Positions 42,801-51,372 of a DNA stretch of 64,000 nt are shown one piece after another. A program made the translations under genes and the position numbers. A model generated the notes under the pieces. That model made no database searches, had not been told where the DNA came from, and saw nothing but the letters and a program-made list of their open reading frames with translations. The stretch lies in contig OZ245029.1 in NCBI GenBank assembly GCA_965223955.1, forward strand, positions 248,001 through 312,000, in the 5' to 3' direction. Source of the DNA: Bin75 sp965223955 (GTDB lineage: Bacteria > Nitrospirota > Nitrospiria > Nitrospirales > UBA8639). How positions within the stretch are numbered: the stretch's first letter is position 1; each line of letters opens with the position of its first letter.

Positions 42801-43493
42801 CGATTCTTCCTTCAACGTCCGATAGTGCTCGGCCTGTTGCGCCTGGCGTTTTAAGGTCCGCAGTTGTTTTTGGACCTCGGCAATAATATCTCGAACTCGA
42901 GTCAAGTTCTGTTGCGTGGTTTTGAGTTTGTTCAGCGCTTCCGTCTTTTGTTTTTTGAAGCGACCGATTCCCGCCGTTTCCTCTATAAACGTCCGGCGGT
43001 CTTGGGGAGACCCGGAGAGGATTTGATCGATATTACCCTGTTCGATCACCGTATGCCCCTTGGTGCCGGCCCTCGCTTCCAAAAAGAGACCGCGAATATC
43101 TTTGAGCCGGCAGGGGATTTTATTGATGGAATATTCGCTTTCCCCGTCACGGTACAACCGGCGCGTGACCATTAACTCTTTGTTGCCCGGCAATGCCTCC
43201 AGCACGCCGGCTACAGGCTCGAGTTCTTGACTCGTCACGTCGCTGACGACCAGCGAGACTTCCGCCATGCCCAATGGCTTACGGGATTCCGTCCCATTGA
43301 AGATGACGTCTTCCATGCGTTCACTACGCAGCGTTTTGGTGCTTTGCTCACCCAAGACCCATAAAATGGCATCGACGATGTTGCTTTTCCCTACCCCGTT
43401 AGGCCCCACCACCGCGGTAATGCCTTGGGGAAAGTCGAGTCGAGCTTCAGGAAAGGACTTGAATCCGGAAACCAGGAGGGATTTCAACTTCAT
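39837..43493 (-). CDS. smc: Chromosome segregation ATPase SMC
   Basis: Condensin core, 1218 residues. Walker A GPNGVGKSN (32-40) starts the head. Two long coiled-coil arms flank a hinge at roughly 500-660 (HIRAWVVDGVDDVLQAL...GIVTGGSSGEASG). The C-terminal head has LSGGEKTLTVLALLFA and Walker B FCILDEVDAPLDEPNVVRF. The ATG at 43493 opens MKLKSLLVSGFKSFPEARL, the standard SMC start. The length is normal. ScpA/ScpB partners are not in the window. Confidence 0.96.
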   Translation of the reverse strand: MKLKSLLVSGFKSFPEARLDFPQGITAVVGPNGVGKSNIVDAILWVLGEQSTKTLRSERMEDVIFNGTESRKPLGMAEVSLVVSDVTSQELEPVAGVLEALPGNKELMVTRRLYRDGESEYSINKIPCRLKDIRGLFLEARAGTKGHTVIEQGNIDQILSGSPQDRRTFIEETAGIGRFKKQKTEALNKLKTTQQNLTRVRDIIAEVQKQLRTLKRQAQQAEHYRTLKEESRALEIRLLKHDFEGLHHQRTHVESELAGLELREAELMAEEARLMASYEEAKSVLLRDGEFVGHMQEELRQLEHGIGQALTTMEVERNRADLFDQQRTQALEEQTRLVTVSEQAATNIQSLQEQVQRSEGDRAQVTGQLTELEMEQQQRGERRTALQTQTEQSRQRLFDLAVERSQTESQLTNLDTKQRELLSRLQDIQDDQAHCRQERSNAEEALTEQNVLLQQVTQHLAVDREKHETLSAARLKLEERLQEVDQQRIQEQTNRAAAESRLRALQAVLQEELGYRQGQEENDPSLRRVCQGVKEVFAERLKVPQEYEVAIEAALGEHIRAWVVDGVDDVLQALAFVTEHGWGRGTFVTAQPPVSSAGSFFESWPALEKVHGVLGRAVDLVAVPEDLEGVLHCLLGRVVLVDTLEHGLSAIKHVSQSDLGSLLLVTRTGAVIDPRGIVTGGSSGEASGLLQRRREVHSLEQVLSLMDQRIAGFDGQRRTVQEQFETNKQELQTLEASLKESEMRQLVVEQEISTLASRLQDVEQRLNANQTERDSCQVELARVREHESLARTRLGEIAQRHGEEEQRLKELTTQLQEVDEAIRVLYDRLTETRLTLTTYRERHEWARADLDRLQEEDRSRRAWLQGLAEQIESLQTQTGKSQEERRRADSVFQELDARKTSLQGELREVEERHTNGLERTREYERGLNENRKQCFSTRETRRASDVHRAEIRTRMETIEEALTGTYGESMDERGEKTPQADVSQDPGAENEGPEAWKERLQTIRTRMDRMGALNLAAIDEHRELEERYRFLHEQEEDLSESIRSLQEIIERLNRTTNRMFQQTFEAIQEKFGGVFSAFFAGGQAELVLVQPDPEEQEEEMGMEPGVDIIAQPPGKRLKNLTMLSGGEKTLTVLALLFASFLTKPSPFCILDEVDAPLDEPNVVRFARFLPQLIPLSQFLVITHNKRTMEVADSLFGVTMEEPGVSKFVSVRIADFEKV

Positions 43494-43660
43494 GGGACAC
43501 TCTCAGAGAGGTGGGTGATGGGGCAAACGGACTCGAAGCGCAACTGTACCACAGAAGACAAAAAAATCAAGGATTTTACACTAAATAGTGTAGTGATGAT
43601 GGAAATGCTGTGTATATATTGTGGGTTTCCTGTAGATACGGGAAACGGCTGGAATCCGGA

Positions 43661-44620
43661 CTAGACGAGAGCCCTTTGGTTTCGCTTTTGTCCGGGCATC
43701 ACCAATTCTCTGGGAAGCAGAAATTCGATGTCTTCCTCAACGACCGTGAGCTCTTCGACCTCCTCGGCCCCGACTCCTTTGAGGTACGCCACCACTTCAC
43801 TGACGAGAACCTCCGGTGCAGAGGCTCCGGCCGTGACCCCGATGGCTTCCACGTTCTTGAGCCACTCAAGCCGGATGTCTTGATAGGAATCAATGAGATA
43901 GGCAGGGATCGCAAATCGTTCGGCTAATTCACGAAGTCTATTGGAGTTTGAACTATTGGGAGACCCGATGACCAGGATCAAATCGACGAATCTGGCCAGT
44001 TCTTTCACGGCATTTTGCCGATTTTGCGTGGCATAACAAATATCTTCCTGATGCGGACCTTTGATTCCCGGAAATCGCCGGTTGAGCGCTTCTACGATTT
44101 CACTGCATTCATCCACGCTCAACGTCGTTTGTGTGACGTAAGACAGGTGTTCTTTATTTTCAACCTCAAGCGTTTCCACGTCTTTGACCGAAGACACCAG
44201 ATGAAATTTATCCGGAACCTGTCCCAGTGTGCCGACAACCTCGGGATGGCCGGCATGACCGATGAGAATGAGCTCGTAATCATTGTTGTAATCGCGATTG
44301 ACTTCATTGTGAACTTTGATCACCAAGGGGCAGGTCGCATCGATGACTTTCAGATTGCGCCGCCGGGCCTCTTCCCACACCTGTTGGGCCACTCCATGGG
44401 CGCTGAAAATCACCAGCGCGCCGTCCGGCACTTCATCCAGTTCCTCTACGAACACCGCTCCTCGTTTGCGAAGAGAATTGACGACGTGCCGGCTGTGCAC
44501 GATTTCATGTCTCACGTAAATCGGAGCACCGTAACGTTTCAGCGACAATTCGACGATCTCAATGGCCCGATCAACGCCGGCGCAAAACCCCCGTGGATTG
44601 GCTAAATAAATTTTTTTCAC
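43661..44620 (-). CDS. ispH: 4-hydroxy-3-methylbut-2-enyl diphosphate reductase (LytB)
   Basis: Last step of the MEP isoprenoid pathway; 319 residues. The [4Fe-4S] ligands are Cys13 (PRGFCAGVDRAI), Cys97 (DATCPLVIKVH) and Cys195 (DICYATQNRQ). The active-site His of IYVRHEIVHSRHVV and the TQTTLS motif are present. The GTG at 44620, preceded by AGGGGG at good spacing, gives the canonical start VKKIYLANPRGF; an ATG at 44686 would add 22 unrelated residues. Confidence 0.95.
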   Translation of the reverse strand: MKKIYLANPRGFCAGVDRAIEIVELSLKRYGAPIYVRHEIVHSRHVVNSLRKRGAVFVEELDEVPDGALVIFSAHGVAQQVWEEARRRNLKVIDATCPLVIKVHNEVNRDYNNDYELILIGHAGHPEVVGTLGQVPDKFHLVSSVKDVETLEVENKEHLSYVTQTTLSVDECSEIVEALNRRFPGIKGPHQEDICYATQNRQNAVKELARFVDLILVIGSPNSSNSNRLRELAERFAIPAYLIDSYQDIRLEWLKNVEAIGVTAGASAPEVLVSEVVAYLKGVGAEEVEELTVVEEDIEFLLPRELVMPGQKRNQRALV

Positions 44621-44765
44621 TGACGACCCCCTAAGGTCTGTGGAAAACCGGGCTGCTGGAGGATGAGTGTTCCTTGCAAACGGCATGCCCGCGAAACGTC
44701 AGTTGACATTATGACATAAACTGAAGATTCGTCAACTCAGTCATGCCCCGGCCCGTTAAGACTCT

Positions 44766-45785
44766 TTACCATCGAATCAAGGCAGTGCCCCAGGTTAATC
44801 CTCCACCAAACGCTCCAAGAAGAATGAGGTCCCCTTCCCGAAATTTTCCTTGCCGGTACGCCCAATCCAAGGCCATCGGCAAAGAGGCCGACGACGTGTT
44901 GCCAACCTGGTCAACGATAGAGACCATTTGGTCCTGGCGCACGCCCAACCGTTTCGCAATGGTGTGAAGCATACGGCCATTGGCCTGATGCGTAATCACT
45001 TGCTTCACCTCGGACAAGTTCGTGCGGGTCTCACGAAGGATCGTCTCGATCGCCTCCGTCAACCGTTTGACGGCCACGCGATAGACCGCCCCACCCTGCA
45101 ATCGAATACTATGTTGATGACCGCGAATCGTTTCCTGGCTCATGGGGTGCCTCGACCCTCCTGCCGGAATCATAATCAGGTCGTGGTAGGCTCCCTCCGA
45201 ATATAATCGAATCTCCTTGATCCCGGCGACCTTTGAGTTCGCAGCCGGATTCCGACTCGACGATTCTTCCCGGGTCACCACCGCCGCCCCGGCTCCATCA
45301 CCAAAGAGTATTCCACTCGCAGGCTGGGAAACATGGAGATAGCGGGATTTGACTTCGGCTGCAACCACCAAACAGCTTTGAAACTGTCCTGACCGGATAA
45401 ACGCATCGGCCATGGATAAGCCGTACAGAAATCCACTGCAAGATGCCGCAAGATCAAAGGCCGCCACGCGGCGCGTGCCCAGCCGTTCCTGAAGCGCACA
45501 GGCCGTGGATGGAAACGGGGTATCCGGAGAAGTGGTCGATACCAGAATGGCATCCATCGCTTCACTCGACAGGCCCGAAGACTCCAAGGCTTGCCGAGCC
45601 GCACGCTCGGCCAAGTACGAACAGGTTTCGTCGGCCTGGCTCCAATGCCGGGCCCGTATTCCAGTGACCCGAAAGACGTCCTGATCGCGGAGGGCAAATT
45701 TCGTTGCCACCTCCTCATTGGTCACTCGCCGTTTCGGAACGTATGAACCGGTCCCGCAGATTCGACTGGTATAGGAATGGGCCAT
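44766..45785 (-). CDS. fabH: 3-oxoacyl-ACP synthase III (FabH)
   Basis: Condensing enzyme that starts fatty acid synthesis; 339 residues. The catalytic triad is visible: Cys116 (LAASCSGFLYGL), His in ITHQANGRM (near 262) and Asn in VGNTSSASLPMAL (near 292). A loop around 185-205 (SSSRNPAANSKVAG) is longer than in E. coli, common in this branch. It is divergent from the BamD-like gene and stands alone, not in a fab operon; a specialised FabH-like role cannot be ruled out. Confidence 0.92.
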   Translation of the reverse strand: MAHSYTSRICGTGSYVPKRRVTNEEVATKFALRDQDVFRVTGIRARHWSQADETCSYLAERAARQALESSGLSSEAMDAILVSTTSPDTPFPSTACALQERLGTRRVAAFDLAASCSGFLYGLSMADAFIRSGQFQSCLVVAAEVKSRYLHVSQPASGILFGDGAGAAVVTREESSSRNPAANSKVAGIKEIRLYSEGAYHDLIMIPAGGSRHPMSQETIRGHQHSIRLQGGAVYRVAVKRLTEAIETILRETRTNLSEVKQVITHQANGRMLHTIAKRLGVRQDQMVSIVDQVGNTSSASLPMALDWAYRQGKFREGDLILLGAFGGGLTWGTALIRW

Positions 45786-45935
45786 TGACTGTTACCCGTT
45801 CGGGGAACTCCTGGTTTTCAGGTTGGCGCACGGAGAACGTGCGCCCATGTTTCTCAAGTCGTCAATCTTGTCTTAAAGGTCGAAATTCTGCTATGCTTTG
45901 AGGTTAGACCAAATTTTCTAAGGATTTCAACGCAT

Positions 45936-46910
45936 ATGCTGACGTACGTGTTTCGCCATCCGGTTACGATGTTGATCCTGTCCGTGGCCAGTTGCCTGAC
46001 CTTGGGCTGTTCGATGTTCTCGGACAACGAGTCACCTGCCCCTACCGCTGGTGCCGAGAGAACCGATGCCCAGATTTTTGTCGGGGACACCATCGAAATG
46101 AACTATGACCCCAACGTCATCCTGAAACGAGCGGAAGCGTTTCATGAAAAAGAGGGATACGCGGAAGCGATCGTCGAATATCAACATTTTTTGGACCTGC
46201 ACCGCAATCACGTCCTTGCCCCATACGCGCAATACCGGTTGGCCCTCAGCCATTTTAAAATGATTCAAACGATTGACCGGGACATGACTCCCGTCAAAAA
46301 GGCTCACGAAGAATTTTGGGAACTCATTAACGCCTTCACCGCAAGCCGGTACGAAGCGGAGGCACGGGTCAAAATTAAAGAATGTGAACGCTACCTCGCC
46401 CAAAACCATTTGTTCGTAGGAACGTTCTATTATCGAAAAGAACAGTACCTGGCCGCGGCAAAACGGTTCGAGAAAATTATCAACGGCTACCCTTCCATGG
46501 AGGAAGCCGTCGAGGCCAAGCTGCAGTTGGCAAAATCGTACCAGAAGTTAGGGGCGCTGGAATGGGCACGCGATTGGGCGGTGGCCTTGGTTCAAGAACA
46601 TCCCCGACATAAATTACGGGACGATGGGCTCAAGTTGCTGGCGGCGCTTCAAAACGAAAACCCCAACGTTATGATGGTGGCCCGACCGCGTGGGTCCTTC
46701 AACCAAAACGTGCCGAGGCCCGGTTTCCGCCCCGTAACGACCGCAAGCAATCGAGCCCCTTCGCGGGTATCGCCAGCCTCTTCAGCAGTGACCGATTGCC
46801 AACTGGGATCGTGGTGTGGAGAAACAGGAACGTCCCTATCCAATGCCTTCGCGCCGAATCCTCCCGTTCCCAAATCCGTGACGTGTCGCCCCGGGACCTG
46901 GTGCCAGTAG
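45936..46910 (+). CDS. BamD-like outer membrane assembly lipoprotein with Cys-Trp tail
   Basis: A 324-residue lipoprotein of the BAM complex type. The signal peptide ends in LTLGC with Cys25 as the lipid site. TPR-like repeats follow (KRAEAFHEKEGYAEAIVEYQ; YAQYRLALSHFKM; FVGTFYYRKEQYLAAAKRFE), matching BamD/YfiO. After about residue 240 the tail is not BamD-like: it is Pro/Ala/Ser-rich and holds two CxxGxWC motifs (288-294 CQLGSWC, 317-323 CRPGTWC). The motif repeats suggest a functional tail, perhaps disulfide- or metal-linked. It ends just before REP sequences. Confidence 0.85.
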   Translation: MLTYVFRHPVTMLILSVASCLTLGCSMFSDNESPAPTAGAERTDAQIFVGDTIEMNYDPNVILKRAEAFHEKEGYAEAIVEYQHFLDLHRNHVLAPYAQYRLALSHFKMIQTIDRDMTPVKKAHEEFWELINAFTASRYEAEARVKIKECERYLAQNHLFVGTFYYRKEQYLAAAKRFEKIINGYPSMEEAVEAKLQLAKSYQKLGALEWARDWAVALVQEHPRHKLRDDGLKLLAALQNENPNVMMVARPRGSFNQNVPRPGFRPVTTASNRAPSRVSPASSAVTDCQLGSWCGETGTSLSNAFAPNPPVPKSVTCRPGTWCQ

Positions 46911-46953
46911 GCTTCCTTCCCCTGACGCGCGGGGTACATACCACTCAACATCA

Positions 46954-47050
46954 GGACGGACAACCACAGGGGGTTGTCCCTACGTTATCGTCGTTGTAGG
47001 GGACGGCCCCCGTGCCGTCCCGCATGAACCGCGGGCCATCTCCGACGGAC
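46954..47050. repeat. Two REP half-elements
   Basis: 46954-46984 is the GGACAACC/GGTTGTCC hairpin; 46994-47050 is the GGGGACGGC/GCCGTCCC hairpin with its linker. They lie between converging genes and may help to end transcription. Confidence 0.75.
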
Positions 47051-47068
47051 TACATCCTGACCCGCGGC

Positions 47069-47815
47069 CTACTGCCCGATATACCACCCAATCCCGTTGC
47101 GTTCGAGAAAACTGGTAAAGCGTGCCAGGGAATCGACGTAAATCATCACGCCGACCACGACCAGGCAAACGCCACTGGCCAAAGAAACTCCGTGGAGGTA
47201 GAGCCGGGCCTTTTGAAAATAGTTAAGGAATCGATCGACGCTGAGGGCGGTGAGAAAAAACGGCAGTCCCAATCCCAAGGAATAGGACCCCAGGAGCAGA
47301 ATCCCAAACTGCATGGATTCCGTGGTACTGGCATAGGCCAGGATCGCGCCAAGAATAGGCCCGACGCAGGGCGTCCACGCGGCGGCGAAGGCCGTCCCGA
47401 TCAGGAACGACCCGACGTACCCCACGGGCCGACTGCCGAACGAGAAGAGCCGGCGCTCGGTCATCATCACGCTCCATTTTATCAAACCCAACAGGTAGAG
47501 CCCGAAGACAATAATCAACACGGCTCCGATTTTTCGAATGATATCCTGATATTCATACAGCACTTGCCCGACAAAACTGGCGGAGGCGCCGAACGCAATG
47601 AACACGGAAGAAAACCCCGCCACGAACAGGAGTGAATTCAGGATAATGGCTTTGCGAAAATGCTGTCGCTCCGACGCATCCGCCAACTGCTCCAGGGAAA
47701 GCCCCGTAATATAGGAGACATAGGAAGGAACCAACGGCAACACGCAAGGCGAGATGAAGGACAGGAAGCCCGCACTGAAGGCCGCAAACAGGGAGATGTT
47801 CATGGCGTCGATCAT
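47069..47815 (-). CDS. ccdA: Cytochrome c biogenesis membrane protein CcdA
   Basis: Carries reducing power across the inner membrane to periplasmic thiol proteins; 248 residues with six helices. The two redox cysteines are Cys24 (FISPCVLPLVPSY) and the one in AWTPCVGPILG (near 148). It is the short DsbD-type core. The TlpA-like thioredoxin gene lies four bases upstream on the same strand and is its obvious partner; together they would keep apocytochrome cysteines reduced for the Ccm system encoded just downstream on the other strand. Confidence 0.94.
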   Translation of the reverse strand: MIDAMNISLFAAFSAGFLSFISPCVLPLVPSYVSYITGLSLEQLADASERQHFRKAIILNSLLFVAGFSSVFIAFGASASFVGQVLYEYQDIIRKIGAVLIIVFGLYLLGLIKWSVMMTERRLFSFGSRPVGYVGSFLIGTAFAAAWTPCVGPILGAILAYASTTESMQFGILLLGSYSLGLGLPFFLTALSVDRFLNYFQKARLYLHGVSLASGVCLVVVGVMIYVDSLARFTSFLERNGIGWYIGQ

Positions 47816-47819
47816 CGCG

Positions 47820-48443
47820 TTACGACTCCTGCAGAAGGCCGTGAATCAGTTCACGAGCCTCAGGACTGTTCCAGTCCCGCGCCCCGAACACTCGCTGGAT
47901 TAACGTGCCGTTTCGATCGATTAAAAAGCTCATGGGAAGCGTTCGTACGCCATAACTCCCGCTCACCCGGTAATCCGAATCATGCAAGATCGGAAAGGTC
48001 AACCCTTGGGATGCTACAAACGGTCGAGTCACGATACTCCCTTGCGGATCGGAAGAGATCGCAAGGATGGCAAAGCCTTCGTCCTTGAGATCCTGATACA
48101 GGATTTCCATACTCGGCATTTCGACGCGGCACGGGCCACACCACGTCGCCCAAAAGTTCAGAAGTACCACCTTGCCATGATAGTCCGGAAGCGCGTGCCG
48201 GTTCCCCTGCAAGTCAATGAGTTGAAAAGCAGGAGCCGGGGACCCCATGGCCGGTGGGGCCTGACGAACGGCAACGGCGTTCCCCGAGGGTTCTTCTTGA
48301 TCCGAATACCCTGAATCACAGGCTACCCCTGACAGGACAACCAACGTCCCCAGGGAGCAAACCACGAGTCGTTTCCAGAAAAGCCCCTTCTTTTCGTACA
48401 CATTATTGACCCATGAATTCACCGTTCCCCAACTATTATACAC
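47820..48443 (-). CDS. TlpA/ResA-type thioredoxin lipoprotein
   Basis: Periplasmic thiol-disulfide reductase. A basic stretch and helix (KKGLFWKRLVVCSLGTLVVLSGVAC) form a lipoprotein signal. The thioredoxin domain has FWATWCGPC with the redox pair and a cis-Pro segment VRTLPMSFLIDRNG. The longest frame starts at a GTG at 48443; a GTG at 48401 would start just before the signal and is equally plausible, as no ribosome site is clear. It is paired with ccdA four bases downstream. Confidence 0.88.
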   Translation of the reverse strand: MYNSWGTVNSWVNNVYEKKGLFWKRLVVCSLGTLVVLSGVACDSGYSDQEEPSGNAVAVRQAPPAMGSPAPAFQLIDLQGNRHALPDYHGKVVLLNFWATWCGPCRVEMPSMEILYQDLKDEGFAILAISSDPQGSIVTRPFVASQGLTFPILHDSDYRVSGSYGVRTLPMSFLIDRNGTLIQRVFGARDWNSPEARELIHGLLQES

Positions 48444-48713
48444 TGAATAACCCAGTTTCTTTCACGTGCACGTCTGCCCGACCGGATTTCATCTTATTCA
48501 GGAATTCCCGATACCGTCAACCGGCAAGGTGAAACCCGTCCTGCCTGTCGACTCGGAATGATGACATATGTGGACACGGACGTGACCATCCAGTATAGTT
48601 TTTCATTTGGACAATCCAGGCATATGATGGTTGTCCTACCTTGTAACCGGCCCGCTGGGTCCATTCTTTCCCTGATTTTTCCGTAACCGGCATCAAAAGC
48701 AGACTCCCTCTCC

Positions 48714-49388
48714 ATGATTGCTCTCTCCTGTCACGGTATCGGTAAGTCCTATGGGCACTTCCAGGTGTTACACGATATTAACCTGACCATCGTGGAAGGT
48801 GAATGTTTTGCCCTGTTCGGACCCAACGGTGCGGGCAAAACCACGTTGTTGAAAATACTGGCCACGCTTCAACGGCCCAGTACGGGGTACTATGAAATGC
48901 TCGGCATGCATGGGCTCAAGGACAAAGACGCCATTCGAGCCAACCTCATTTTTTTAGCCCATGGTACGCATTTGTACGATGAATTGAATGCCAAGGAAAA
49001 TTTGGCGTTTGCCCTCGCGCTACGGGGACAACGCCCCACGGACCGCGACATGAAGCGGGCGTTGGACCGCGTGGCCATCGGCGCCTTTGTCGACATGAAA
49101 ATCCGGCATTATTCCGCCGGCATGAAGAAACGCTTGGCACTGGCGAAAGCCATGTTGGCGAAACCAAAAATCTTGCTGTTGGACGAGCCCTTTACCGCGC
49201 TGGATACGGCCGGGACCGACATCCTGCGAGAGTACGTTCGGGAACGAATCTCGGAAAACGGCACTGTACTCCTTTCCACGCACGATCAAGACAAAACGCG
49301 TCCCATTGTCAGCCGGGCCGGCATCCTGCGGCACGGGGCGTTACAGGAAGTTACCGTCGAGGCACTGAAGTCAGATGACCTCTTTTAA
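48714..49388 (+). CDS. ccmA: Heme exporter ATP-binding protein CcmA
   Basis: ATPase of the CcmABCD complex that releases holo-CcmE during cytochrome c maturation; 224 residues. Walker A GPNGAGKT is at 36-43 and Walker B is ILLLDEPFTALD. The signature reads YSAGMKKRLALAKAML rather than LSGGQ, as is usual in CcmA. It opens the ccm cluster and overlaps ccmB by 14 bases. Confidence 0.94.
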   Translation: MIALSCHGIGKSYGHFQVLHDINLTIVEGECFALFGPNGAGKTTLLKILATLQRPSTGYYEMLGMHGLKDKDAIRANLIFLAHGTHLYDELNAKENLAFALALRGQRPTDRDMKRALDRVAIGAFVDMKIRHYSAGMKKRLALAKAMLAKPKILLLDEPFTALDTAGTDILREYVRERISENGTVLLSTHDQDKTRPIVSRAGILRHGALQEVTVEALKSDDLF

Positions 49389-50052
49389 CGTCATCCGCTG
49401 GATCGTGTGGAAGGATTTCGTCACCGAGCTGCGAAGCCGTGAGACGATCTCCTCCATGGTGTTTTTTGCCCTCATCGTCATCCTGATTTTCAGCTTCAGC
49501 TTTTCCATGGACCAGCAAGCCGCTCGCGAAGTCATTGCGGGTATCATGTGGGTCGCCTTTGCCTTTACCGGCATTATCGGGTTGGGCAAGTCGTTTTCCA
49601 CCGAGCTGCAGAATGATTGCCTGGAAGCCTTGCAGATGGTGCCGGAGGCCAAGGGGGCGATCTACCTCGGCAAGGTCGCGGCGAATTTCGCCTTCATGTT
49701 CGTGGTGGAAATCCTTTTATTTCCGATGTTTGTAATCCTTTTCAATTTGGAAGTCGTTGAAGAGATTTCACTTCTTCTGTTAATATTTTTCTTGGCAACT
49801 CTGGGACTTTCCGCCATAGGGACGCTGTTTTCGGCTCTGACGGTACAAATTCGGGCACGTGAAGTGATGCTCCCGATTCTCCTCCTTCCCTTGGTGGTCC
49901 CCGTCATGATCGCTGCGGTCGAAGCCACAAAAGGAGCTCTCAACGGGGACCCGCTGGCCATGTACGAACAGTGGCTGAAACTCCTGGCCGTGTACGACGT
50001 GGTCTTTACGGTCGTGTCGTTTTGGATGTTTGAATTTGTGATGGATTCATAA
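49375..50052 (+). CDS. ccmB: Heme exporter membrane protein CcmB
   Basis: Membrane subunit of the CcmABCD complex, 225 residues and six helices. The family's early block VWKDFVTELRSRETISSMVFFALIVILIF is split over the first helix, with GLGKSFSTELQNDCLEAL after it, and AREVMLPILLLPLVVPVMIAAVEAT later. The start overlaps ccmA; ccmC follows seven bases after the stop. Confidence 0.93.
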   Translation: MTSFNVIRWIVWKDFVTELRSRETISSMVFFALIVILIFSFSFSMDQQAAREVIAGIMWVAFAFTGIIGLGKSFSTELQNDCLEALQMVPEAKGAIYLGKVAANFAFMFVVEILLFPMFVILFNLEVVEEISLLLLIFFLATLGLSAIGTLFSALTVQIRAREVMLPILLLPLVVPVMIAAVEATKGALNGDPLAMYEQWLKLLAVYDVVFTVVSFWMFEFVMDS

Positions 50053-50058
50053 GTCACG

Positions 50059-50787
50059 ATGACCATTCATCGGGTTATCCGAAAAGTCCAACGATTTCAA
50101 GGCTGGTTTGGGGGCGGAGCCGCCCTGTGCCTCGGGGTCGGACTCTACCTCGGGCTCATCGGGTCCCCCCCGGATTACTACCAGGGTGAAGTGGTGCGGA
50201 TCATGTATATTCACGTGCCCCTCGCCCATACGTCCCTTCTCGGGTATACCGTGTTGGCACTGGGAAGCCTCTGGTACTTGTGGAAACGAGACCCGATCGT
50301 GGACAACATGTGCCAGGCCGTGGCCGCCCTCAGCGCCGTCTTTACCGCGCTTGCACTGGGAACCGGGATGATTTGGGGCAAACCCACGTGGGACGCCTGG
50401 TGGACGTGGGACGCCCGTCTGACCTCCTTTACGGTGTTATTGTTGATTTTGATCGGCTATATCATGCTGCGAACCTTTGTGGACGATCACGAGAAAGAAG
50501 CTCGCTACGGCGCCATCCTGGCCATTATCGGGTTCGTCGATCTGCCGATTATTCATTTTTCAGTGGAATGGTGGCGAACGCTGCACCAACCGCAATCCAT
50601 TTCCATGCGTGGGGTGAGCATTTCTTCAGGCCTCCTGATGCCCCTGTTGTGTATGAGCATCGGCATGTCCTTACTGTTCTCGTATATGGTCATGGTCCGT
50701 ACGCAGTTACTCTATCTCGACCGCTTGCTTCACGCGAAAAAAGGACGGCTCTTGAGCCAGTTTCATTTGTCGAAATCCGATTCATGA
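50059..50787 (+). CDS. ccmC: Heme exporter protein CcmC
   Basis: Loads heme onto CcmE; 242 residues with six helices. The periplasmic tryptophan-rich motif reads WGKPTWDAWWTWDARLTS, and heme-ligand histidines lie in YIHVPLAHTS and in HFSVEWWRTLHQP. Its stop overlaps the start of the next gene (ATGA). Confidence 0.95.
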   Translation: MTIHRVIRKVQRFQGWFGGGAALCLGVGLYLGLIGSPPDYYQGEVVRIMYIHVPLAHTSLLGYTVLALGSLWYLWKRDPIVDNMCQAVAALSAVFTALALGTGMIWGKPTWDAWWTWDARLTSFTVLLLILIGYIMLRTFVDDHEKEARYGAILAIIGFVDLPIIHFSVEWWRTLHQPQSISMRGVSISSGLLMPLLCMSIGMSLLFSYMVMVRTQLLYLDRLLHAKKGRLLSQFHLSKSDS

Positions 50788-51266
50788 CTACTTTATATAT
50801 TCGATGGGGCGGATTGCTCGTTGTCGCGATCGTGTTAATCGTGCTCACCTATCACCACTATCAAGACAATATAGCCAGTCTTGTCCCTCAGCAGGTCAGG
50901 AAGGAGGCACCCGCGGGCGAAATCCGGGTCTTGGGCATGGTGCAAGGCAGAACGCTGAAAACTCGTGAAGCCGGAGAAGCCACCTTCACCCTGCTTGGAA
51001 AAAGCGCCACTTTGCCCGTTCACTATCAAGGCCCGCCCCCAGATAATCTTCGGGAATTGAAAACCTTGATCCTGATCGGGACGTGGAATGCTTCAACTCA
51101 GGTCTTCGAGGCCCGCGATATCGGAATCGTCCCGAACTATGGATTTATTGCCGGCGCCTATCTCCTGGGCCTCTTGCCGTTGGCTCTTTTTCTGTTTGCC
51201 ATGACTCGGCGAGTCAATTTCTTGTATGAAGAAATTAAAACCTCCAAACTGTATGAGGAAGAGTGA
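50784..51266 (+). CDS. CcmE-like OB-fold protein fused to a CcmD-like helix
   Basis: A 160-residue protein placed where ccmD is normally found. It begins with a TM helix (LYIRWGGLLVVAIVLIVLTY). An OB-fold like that of CcmE follows (GEIRVLGMVQGRTLK; EATFTLLGKSATLPVHYQGP; LILIGTWNASTQVFEARDI), without a heme-binding HxxxY. It ends in a second helix and basic segment (YGFIAGAYLLGLLPLALFLF, then AMTRRVNFLYEEI) that resembles CcmD. It therefore looks like a CcmE paralogue that also provides the CcmD function. It is coupled to ccmC by ATGA. The call rests on pattern, not on alignment scores. Confidence 0.65.
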   Translation: MTTLYIRWGGLLVVAIVLIVLTYHHYQDNIASLVPQQVRKEAPAGEIRVLGMVQGRTLKTREAGEATFTLLGKSATLPVHYQGPPPDNLRELKTLILIGTWNASTQVFEARDIGIVPNYGFIAGAYLLGLLPLALFLFAMTRRVNFLYEEIKTSKLYEEE

Positions 51267-51372
51267 CTGAGACCCCTAAGAAAAGAGGGGCGACCCTCAT
51301 CCGAATCTTCGCCCAGAGGGAGAGGGGACGCGATTTTGCAAAGGTCTCATCAAGGTAGATGGAGTAGAGTTT

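Noticed and set aside
41539..42854. Several plus-strand open frames opposite smc
   Set aside because: They are antisense shadows of the coiled-coil coding region.
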